A stretch of 11,131 nt of DNA from Trametopsis cervina (taxonomy: Eukaryota; Basidiomycota; Agaricomycetes; Polyporales; Irpicaceae): contig MU278408.1 in NCBI GenBank assembly GCA_022385755.1, positions 1 through 11,131 on the forward strand, written 5' to 3'. Below the pieces are notes generated by a model, which saw only the letters and a program-made list of their open reading frames with translations, was not told the DNA's origin and made no database searches. This document shows, piece after piece, positions 1 through 6,252 of the stretch. A program made the translations under genes and the position numbers. The stretch's first letter is position 1, and each line of letters opens with the position of its first letter.

Positions 1-3000
1 GTCGCCAGATTGGAGACCAGTCACCCCTCGCACTTCATAGTACAAGGCATGGCGGACCAGCGGGATCACCCGCGGAATGACTAGGGGCCCCCGGCGGGAA
101 CCCCAGTGGACACTCTACCCACTCATCAACTGGAGCGACTGCAGCGAATACCTACAAAAACGCCCTTGCCACGGATACTGGCCGAACAGAAGATAATCTA
201 AGTAACCCCACACGAGAGGAGGAGATCCCTCGGTTGAGGGCACAATGGCTAGAGGCGTACCGAGACATCATGTCAGGAGTACCAGAGGAGCTACCACCAT
301 TCAGAGAAATAAACCACACTATACCCCTGATAGACGATAAACGCGAGTATAAATACCATTTGCCAAGATGCCCAGACGCACTTAAACCACAATTGATTGA
401 GAAAATGGCCCGATATGAACGCGCGGGATGGTGGAAGTCAGAGCACGTATCCCAAGCCATGCCGATGATGTGTATCGTTAAAAAGGACGGTAAACTCCGC
501 ACCGTATTTGATTGTAGACAACGCAATGAAAATACTACGCATGACGTCTCCCCGTTCCCGGACCAAGAACAGATCAGACTTGATGTCGCCCGAGCAAAGT
601 ATCGATCCAAAATAGACTTGTCGGACGCATATGAGCAGATCCGCATCGTACCGGAAGATGTCTGGAAGACGGCGTTCACCACAGTGTACGGGACAATGCT
701 GAGCACAGTTATGCAGCAGGGGGACTGTAATGCCCCGTCCACGTTTCAGCGACTAATGAAGTTCACGTTTCGTGAATTCATTGGGAGATTCGTGCACGTC
801 TACATGGACGACATTTTTGTGTACTCGAATTCAGTCACTGAACACGAAGAGCACCTCCATCTCGTATTCAGTACCCTTAAAAATGCACACTTGTATCTCA
901 AGGAGAGCAAGGTGATGCTATATGCTAAATCAATGGAATGTCTTGGGCACGTCATTGACGACCGTGGGCTACACGCAGACGCAGACAAAATGAGCAAAGT
1001 CAGGAACTGGAGAACTCCGCGAGACTATGGAGACGTCCAAAGATTCCTTGGCCTAGTACAGTACCTAGCAAACTTCATGCCGGACGTATCAATGTATACC
1101 GGCCCACTCGCTGAGATCACTCGGAATGGCCACGCCTTTGAGTGGCGACCCCTTCATCAGAAGTGCTTCGAGTGCATTAAAGCTCTCGCGTGTAAAGTTC
1201 CCATCCTCCGCCCCATAGACCCATCGACGGGCGAGACGATTTGGGTGATATGCGACGCGTCAATAACTGGCGTGGGTGCACTATACGGACAAGGCCCTAA
1301 CTGGGAGACATGCAGACCAGCAGGTTTCATGTCAAAGAAGTTTACCACCGCTCAACACGCCTACCGGGTGTTCGAACTGGAAACTATCGCTATCCTAGAA
1401 GCTCTCCTTAAATGGGAGGACAAGCTCATGGGCTATCCAATTACCATCGTCACCGACCATAAGGCTCTTGAATTCTTCAAGACCCAGGCTCGTATGTCTC
1501 CACGCCAAACGCGGTGGATGGAGTTCCTAGAACGATTCGAATATCTCATCAAGTACGTTCAGGGGATACTGAATAAGGTGTCGGACTGCTTCTCGAGGTA
1601 CTTCGAGAATGATAGAGACGGCGAAGTACACAACTACGATGACTATGTCAACGCGGACGTCCGATTCGACCCGGATGGCGAGGAACTTCCGATTGAACGA
1701 CGGAAGGAGATAGTGGCCCTGAAGCGGGAATTCGAACAACTGTTCAGCCAAAGGGTAGCGATAGAAGGGAAGGAAGATCGCACAAAGGAAGCAGAGGAAA
1801 TGCATGCCAACAAGGAGGACCCTAATCCCCTAGTCCCTGACGATCACAGACAACCCCTTCCACAAATCATCTCATCCTCGACGGAATGGACGGACCTGCT
1901 GAAGGAGAGCTATCTCCAAGATGCCCTGTTCAGTAAAGTCGGCAAAGCAATCAACGAACACGCCACCTTCACCGAGAAGGATGGACTGATATGGACAAAG
2001 AACAGGCTTGAACAAGTTGTGCTGTGTATCCCTCGGGTCAAGAAAGGACGCGTCAGCCTGACAGGGAGGATCGTAGAAGCTGCGCACTCCACGATTGGAC
2101 ATTTCGGTCATCGAAAGACGGCGGACTACATCCGCCGATGGTACTGGTGGCCAGGGTTAGGCCGTGAAGTAGAAAAGTTCTGCGGGAGCTGTGGCACGTG
2201 TCAGACAACCAAGTCATCCAACCAGAAGCCTACAGGGCTCCTTCACTCCTTGCCCATACCATATCGCCCATGGTCATCAATCGCAATGGACTTTCTGGGT
2301 CCGTTCCCGCGTAGCCACGGGTTCGACTACCTGTGGGTAGTGGTATGCCGACTTACCGTACAAGTACACCTCATACCGGTAACGACAAGGATAACAGCCT
2401 CCGAATTAGCACGCCTGTACATAAAAGAAGTCGTACGACTTCACGGAATAGCGGACTCGATCGTATCGGATAGGGACTCTAAATTCACTTCCAAGTTCTG
2501 GCAAGAGACCCACCGCTTACTTGGCACCCGCCTACTGATGTCCACCGCCTTCCACCCTCAAACAGACGGAGTGACGGAGCGAGCCAATCGATCCATCGCT
2601 CAGGTCCTACGAGGGATGGTACGCCCAGATCAGACTGACTGGGTAGACAAGTTACCCATAGTTGAGTTCGCACTGAACTCGACGGTGAGCAGCACCACCG
2701 GATTCGCCCCGTTTGAACTGAACGGAGGCTACCTCCCACGCATGATTACTGCGAGCCCTGTAACGGAGCTGCCAGGCGTTCAGCAATTTGCGACTCAAGT
2801 CCTCGAAAACTTAGAGCAAGCCCGAGACCAGATCATCGAGAGCCGGACGTTTCAGACATATCATGCGAACCGTCGCCGACGCGATGAGAATATGCAAGAC
2901 AGCCAGTGGCAGCCACTCAAGGCTGGCGACCAAGTGTACTTATCCACGGAGAATCTCCAACTCCCCAAGGGGCGAGCGAAGAAACTCCTACCAAAATACA

Positions 3001-3374
3001 TAGGGCCATACACCATCACGAAGGCATTTCCCCGGACGTCTAACTACCAGATCGACCTTCCGGAGGACCTCAAAAGACGACGGATTCATAACATGTTCCA
3101 CATCAACCGCCTGCGTAGACATGAGGCGAACGACAACCAACTATTCCCTCACCGAGAAACTCAGGTACACTATGACCTAGGCAACCACCAGGCGAAGGAA
3201 TATCTCGTGGATGAGATCGTTGACCACTTCAAAGACGGACGTACCCTGCAGTTCAAGGTGCGCTGGAACCTCGGTGACGTGACTTGGGAACCCCTGGAGC
3301 ACGTCAACGCCGCTCAGGCTCTGGACGACTACCTTGCGCTGCAAGGGGTGTCGACGGTCGAGCTACTACAGTAG
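1..3374 (+). mobile_element. Ty3/gypsy chromovirus, internal 3' part (partial)
   Basis: Segment of an LTR retrotransposon of the Ty3/gypsy (Metaviridae) chromovirus lineage. The domain order reverse transcriptase, RNase H, integrase, chromodomain is visible in the encoded protein and is diagnostic of this lineage. The window starts inside the element: no gag, no aspartic protease motif and no 5' LTR are present. In bases 1-80 all three forward frames close (stops at 38-40, 78-80 and 82-84), so the link to upstream gag/protease is either a frame change or decay. The 3' limit is uncertain. No TG...CA LTR follows the gene before LINE sequence begins, so the element has probably lost its 3' end or was interrupted there. 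Confidence 0.9.
81..3374 (+). CDS. pol: Ty3/gypsy Pol polyprotein: RT, RNase H, integrase, chromodomain
   Basis: Replicates and integrates an LTR retrotransposon in a fungal host. The frame is open from 81; the first in-frame ATG is at 270, and TTG at 234 is a conventional frame start only, so the true N-terminus lies upstream. Counting from 234: RT has its first catalytic Asp at 128 (KIDLSDAY), a QQGDCNAPSTFQRLM block and YMDD at 190-193. RNase H has Asp341 (CDAS), Glu383 and Asp408 (TDHKALEFF). Integrase has a zinc finger (His618, His623, Cys653, Cys656) and a D,D35E core at Asp686 (MDFLGP), Asp746 (SDRD) and Glu782 (HPQTDGVTER). A GPY/F module is at about 924, and a chromodomain runs from about 989 to 1035 (YLVDEIVD to VTWEPLEHV). 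About 1046 residues without a stop or frameshift point to a fairly young copy. Gag and protease are absent. Confidence 0.93.
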   Translation, partial: LGAPGGNPSGHSTHSSTGATAANTYKNALATDTGRTEDNLSNPTREEEIPRLRAQWLEAYRDIMSGVPEELPPFREINHTIPLIDDKREYKYHLPRCPDALKPQLIEKMARYERAGWWKSEHVSQAMPMMCIVKKDGKLRTVFDCRQRNENTTHDVSPFPDQEQIRLDVARAKYRSKIDLSDAYEQIRIVPEDVWKTAFTTVYGTMLSTVMQQGDCNAPSTFQRLMKFTFREFIGRFVHVYMDDIFVYSNSVTEHEEHLHLVFSTLKNAHLYLKESKVMLYAKSMECLGHVIDDRGLHADADKMSKVRNWRTPRDYGDVQRFLGLVQYLANFMPDVSMYTGPLAEITRNGHAFEWRPLHQKCFECIKALACKVPILRPIDPSTGETIWVICDASITGVGALYGQGPNWETCRPAGFMSKKFTTAQHAYRVFELETIAILEALLKWEDKLMGYPITIVTDHKALEFFKTQARMSPRQTRWMEFLERFEYLIKYVQGILNKVSDCFSRYFENDRDGEVHNYDDYVNADVRFDPDGEELPIERRKEIVALKREFEQLFSQRVAIEGKEDRTKEAEEMHANKEDPNPLVPDDHRQPLPQIISSSTEWTDLLKESYLQDALFSKVGKAINEHATFTEKDGLIWTKNRLEQVVLCIPRVKKGRVSLTGRIVEAAHSTIGHFGHRKTADYIRRWYWWPGLGREVEKFCGSCGTCQTTKSSNQKPTGLLHSLPIPYRPWSSIAMDFLGPFPRSHGFDYLWVVVCRLTVQVHLIPVTTRITASELARLYIKEVVRLHGIADSIVSDRDSKFTSKFWQETHRLLGTRLLMSTAFHPQTDGVTERANRSIAQVLRGMVRPDQTDWVDKLPIVEFALNSTVSSTTGFAPFELNGGYLPRMITASPVTELPGVQQFATQVLENLEQARDQIIESRTFQTYHANRRRRDENMQDSQWQPLKAGDQVYLSTENLQLPKGRAKKLLPKYIGPYTITKAFPRTSNYQIDLPEDLKRRRIHNMFHINRLRRHEANDNQLFPHRETQVHYDLGNHQAKEYLVDEIVDHFKDGRTLQFKVRWNLGDVTWEPLEHVNAAQALDDYLALQGVSTVELLQ

Positions 3375-3711
3375 TGCCGAACAATACGTAGTAAAATGTA
3401 GATAGAAAAGAAAAACAAAACAACAAATAATAACAATAATACCAGTAGTTTCATACGCTCCGTAGTACCGTAGATTTCTCCCCTTCTTGACATTATCCAT
3501 AGTTCAGATTAGATTAGATTGCGTTGGGCGCCCTGGCCGGACCGACCGCCCCCAACAAACCTTGCACCGGGCGCCCGGCGCGCGCTAGCCACGCGGCACT
3601 TGCCAGGCGCCCTATTTTCGTTTCAGTGACAATTCTCTTTCCTTCTTGACTTCTCCTCCACCTCACATCTACCACACGCGCTCGAGCACACCGAGCATAT
3701 ACCGGATCATC
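3375..3711 (+). other. Pol/LINE junction and probable LINE 5' leader
   Basis: No gene is seen. The stretch changes character along its length. From 3375 to about 3450 it is A-rich (purine-heavy 3395-3415, then AAC/AAT-rich), which could be gypsy 3' untranslated sequence with a degenerate polypurine tract. Three tandem AGATT units lie at 3506-3520. From about 3521 to 3613 it is strongly GC-rich with three GGCGCC cores. The last part is pyrimidine-rich up to ORF1. The exact gypsy/LINE boundary cannot be placed. I found no LTR start, target-site duplication or splice signal that I would defend. Confidence 0.5.
3506..3520 (+). repeat. Tandem (AGATT)x3
   Basis: Three perfect head-to-tail copies of the pentamer AGATT, directly upstream of the GC-rich leader. 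It may mark an element edge or be a simple microsatellite; nothing else supports a function. Confidence 0.8.
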
Positions 3712-3948
3712 ATGACCCCCACCAACCACGCATCCCACTCCGCATCCAGCGACCGTCACGGTCGCTCACGCTCGAGATCACCGAGCACTCGCCCTCACAG
3801 GCACCATCGCTCGAGAACACCGAGCCCACGGCGCAGCCGCCACTCTCGCTCTCGCACGAGGACTCCGAGCTCACGACGCAGCAGATACTCCCGCTCGAGA
3901 ACACCGAGCCCTAGGCGAAGGCGTCACTCCCGCTCGAGAACACCGAGC
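3679..3948 (+). repeat. 18-nt RS-coding repeat array
   Basis: Degenerate copies of CGCTCGAGAACACCGAGC start at 3679, 3769, 3808, 3853, 3892 and 3931. Spacing is 39 nt (13 codons) for three of the intervals, 45 nt for one and 90 nt for the first. All are in the ORF1 frame and encode RSxTPS. The first copy lies upstream of the ORF1 ATG. Identity is visible at the DNA level, including third codon positions, so the RS domain probably grew by tandem duplication. Confidence 0.85.
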
Positions 3949-5823
3949 ACCGACACGCGACGCCGTACGTCCGCTCCGGAATGGCGGTACGTCCTGGCGG
4001 CAGGGGTAATCACCCACGACGCGAGCTGCACCATGTGCAGCAACTGGTTGGGACACAGGATTGCGAGTGACAAGGGAGCGTCATGGAACGCCGCCCGGGA
4101 CGACGAAGACGAAGACTGGAGAGATACCCTCGCGGGTCGAGGGTACATGAACCCTGACGAGGTCGCACGGCACGTTGAACGAGCCAAGCTCGAATGGGCA
4201 CGGGACGCCACGCAGGAGAGCACCGCTCCCGCACCATCGCTCAAGAACACTGAGCACCCCCCAGCGAAGCGTAGAGCCGCTAGCCCCGTCGCCCCTGCAG
4301 TGGCCCAGGAAGTGCTGGAGCTACGCGTCGCGCGCGACGAACTCCGGCTCGAACTCGACCACGTCGGTCGTGTCGCGGAAGAACTACGACGCGCGCTGGC
4401 AGCAAAGGGGGACGTTCGACCAAACACATGGTCAGCATCTGCCGCGGCACTGAGCGACGATCAGCTCAGAATCAAAGTCGTGTCCCGGCAAGTACATCTC
4501 GAGTACTATGACGAGGACGACGACATGGACGTTGAGGACCCCGCGGTGACGCGCCGACGCCGTTACAAAAGCGCGATGGCACGCGGTCGACAATGGGTAC
4601 ACCGTACTACGAGTACGTCCTCCCACTCCCGCTCTCCGGATCCCTCTGGCAAGGGTAAAGGCAGAGCAGCGCCCCCCCTGGAGGAGCGCATCTCTGCCTG
4701 GGGGGAGCAGGGAGAGCCGGCACATCCAACGACACCCGCCGCCGAAGCTGCACTTACGGAGGCACACACGGAGACAGGCAGGCACATGTCAATACCACCC
4801 GCGCAAGACAATAGCGAGGCACTTTCCCTGTCGTCTAGGATCTCCAATCCGACACCGCTCGCACAACGTATTGACCTCAAGCTGCCAGAACGGCCACCAA
4901 CGATCCTACCACACCGAGTACCAGGCGCCACTGAATGGCAACCCCCATCCGCGGACGAAATTCTGCAGAACTACTACCATGAGAGCAGAGAGGATGGAAG
5001 CCCCGTCCCTCTCACTGAGCGACAGCCAGGGAAGTACCGCATAGTACATGGAAGGTTAATAGACCTCAGCAAGGACTTCCCCGAGCTGCCACCAATCCGA
5101 GGACAACTCAATCCATTCTCAGGACAACCGTGGACGGCGCAGGAGGTTCTTCTATTCCCACGAGGCTACCCCAACTGGCCAGCGCGAGGACTCGAGAAGA
5201 TTACGGAGGCAGAACGACTCGGATTCCCCCGTGGCACAGGATCACTGGCAGGGGGACAGTACGACGCCAAAATCAACGGCAACCGACCTCGTCATGAGCG
5301 TGACCCACATCTCATACGAGACATGGACAGATCTCGCAGGCTACTACCCGCGGACATGATTGAAACGGGCGGCGCGTGGGGACCACCCCTCAGTGTTGAG
5401 GACGTACAGACCCTCAGGAAAGTGGCTCGCTCGGCATGCAACTTGATGGCATGGGATCACTGGACGGCGGTGGTCGCGTGGGCGGGCCGCACTCCTATGG
5501 ATCGTCGCACGGAGATACAGCGAGAGGTTCTGCGACAACCCATGGCACGACCACTCTGGGCTCCTTGGATTCAGCCTCGAACGACTCACGGCAGCAAGGC
5601 ATACAAGCGTGATCGACAGTTCAGGAAGGCACACCGCCAACCGCGTTACCCTACGGCGGGACCCGCTCAGCTCGAGGCGAACGCTCTACCAAGCTCATCC
5701 GCACCCATCGCCACCAACTGGGCGAGTAACTCGCGCGCAGAGGACGTAGGGAGGTGGGAAGTAGAGGATGGAGAATGGGGAGAGGAAGTGACGGAGGGAC
5801 CAACCCCAGACTTGTACATGTGA
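3712..5823 (+). CDS. LINE ORF1: RS-repeat protein with coiled coil
   Basis: Probable nucleic-acid-binding ORF1 protein of the LINE (703 residues), expected to coat the element RNA; no known fold is recognised. The start is the ATG at 3712, with A at -3; the frame is open further upstream to 3589 without another ATG. Residues about 15-85 are an arginine/serine domain built from RSRTPS-type units, as in SR splicing proteins, which suggests RNA contact and phosphorylation-controlled nuclear import. Cys106-x2-Cys109 with His115 may bind a metal, but no CCHC knuckle is present. A heptad-like segment at about 198-233 is a likely coiled coil for oligomerisation. An acidic stretch lies at about 267-277 and an SR patch at about 305. 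Residues about 400-620 form a Pro/Trp-rich region (PRGYPNWPARG, TGGAWGPP, RPLWAPWI) that looks like a conserved domain of unknown fold. It sits about 430 bases before ORF2 in the same frame. Confidence 0.8.
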   Translation: MTPTNHASHSASSDRHGRSRSRSPSTRPHRHHRSRTPSPRRSRHSRSRTRTPSSRRSRYSRSRTPSPRRRRHSRSRTPSTDTRRRTSAPEWRYVLAAGVITHDASCTMCSNWLGHRIASDKGASWNAARDDEDEDWRDTLAGRGYMNPDEVARHVERAKLEWARDATQESTAPAPSLKNTEHPPAKRRAASPVAPAVAQEVLELRVARDELRLELDHVGRVAEELRRALAAKGDVRPNTWSASAAALSDDQLRIKVVSRQVHLEYYDEDDDMDVEDPAVTRRRRYKSAMARGRQWVHRTTSTSSHSRSPDPSGKGKGRAAPPLEERISAWGEQGEPAHPTTPAAEAALTEAHTETGRHMSIPPAQDNSEALSLSSRISNPTPLAQRIDLKLPERPPTILPHRVPGATEWQPPSADEILQNYYHESREDGSPVPLTERQPGKYRIVHGRLIDLSKDFPELPPIRGQLNPFSGQPWTAQEVLLFPRGYPNWPARGLEKITEAERLGFPRGTGSLAGGQYDAKINGNRPRHERDPHLIRDMDRSRRLLPADMIETGGAWGPPLSVEDVQTLRKVARSACNLMAWDHWTAVVAWAGRTPMDRRTEIQREVLRQPMARPLWAPWIQPRTTHGSKAYKRDRQFRKAHRQPRYPTAGPAQLEANALPSSSAPIATNWASNSRAEDVGRWEVEDGEWGEEVTEGPTPDLYM

Positions 5824-5991
5824 GGGACTGCCTCGTCATTCCCTTACCATCGACTACACCCGTGGGTTCCGTCTGGGGGGAGTGTGTAAGGGAGACGTCA
5901 GTGACCGCTCACAGGACTGAGCCGAGTTCCGGGGATATGGACTAATCGTAGATCTGATGCAACTGTATAGTTAATGATGTGATGATAATAC

Positions 5992-6016
5992 TGGAGATCT
6001 CTGTAGGAGATCTCCA
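5992..6016 (+). repeat. 10-bp perfect inverted repeat, 5-nt loop
   Basis: TGGAGATCTC and GAGATCTCCA flank the loop TGTAG. In RNA this would be a stable hairpin. Because the arm is itself near-palindromic, the same bases also read as a direct repeat of GGAGATCTC. It lies about 170 bases after the ORF1 stop. Confidence 0.85.
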
Positions 6017-6049
6017 TCTTTTACCTTACTCTTGTATAACCTGTAGGTT

Positions 6050-6063
6050 CCGAATATATTCGG
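6050..6063 (+). repeat. 14-bp perfect palindrome CCGAATATATTCGG
   Basis: Perfect dyad; as RNA it could form a 5-bp stem around a TATA loop, or pair between two RNA molecules. It is preceded at 6039-6048 by the smaller dyad ACCTGTAGGT. Confidence 0.85.
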
Positions 6064-6083
6064 TCAAACTTACCGGCGCAGGA

Positions 6084-6113
6084 CTGTAAGCATCCAAGAT
6101 CAACATCTTACAG
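6084..6113 (+). repeat. 7-bp inverted repeat, 16-nt loop
   Basis: CTGTAAG (6084-6090) and CTTACAG (6107-6113) are exact reverse complements, the last of the hairpin series before the ORF2 frame becomes clearly coding. Confidence 0.75.
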
Positions 6114-6252
6114 GCAAGTACCCTCACACTCCCCTCTTCTCACTACTACCGCTTCACTCCCCATCCTCCCTCCAATCCGCAATAACCCTCCTAACACTCC
6201 CCCTCAAACACCTCACAGAAAAAAGAAAAACAGGCGAACCGCAGCGCGCATA

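Larger units (their letters stand above)
5824..6252 (+). other. ORF1/ORF2 spacer with clustered inverted repeats
   Basis: Between the ORF1 stop and the first recognisable ORF2 codon there is no separate gene. In the shared frame, stops occur at 5821, 5887 and lastly 6037; from 6040 the ORF2 frame is open without an ATG. The middle part (5961-6113) holds a run of inverted repeats, annotated separately. The part from about 6121 to 6210 is C/T-rich, and 6211-6250 encodes a basic run (HRKKKNRRTAAR) just before the endonuclease. This basic run may already be part of ORF2, for instance a nuclear localisation signal. The region is the natural place for a reinitiation or internal-entry element that lets ORF2 be translated. 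Confidence 0.6.

Noticed and set aside
3506..3520. (AGATT)x3 as telomere-like or LINE tail repeat
   Set aside because: Does not match fungal telomere repeats, is too short, and is not at the 3' end of any LINE seen here.
3679..3948. Regularly spaced short repeats as a CRISPR-like array
   Set aside because: The units are coding (RSxTPS), in frame and degenerate, the intervening sequence is also RS-coding, and the genome looks eukaryotic.
4175..4453. Alternative + frame in ORF1 with an RSRT-like start
   Set aside because: Comes from the out-of-register repeat copy at 4231. The ORF1 frame continues naturally through a coiled coil, so no second protein is proposed.
5814..6113. Intron joining ORF1 to ORF2 (donors GTACAT at 5814 or GTAAGG at 5886, acceptor CTTACAG ending 6113)
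   Set aside because: The donor at 5886 follows the ORF1 stop, and the candidate introns are long for basidiomycetes with a weak branch site. Not excluded, but unsupported.
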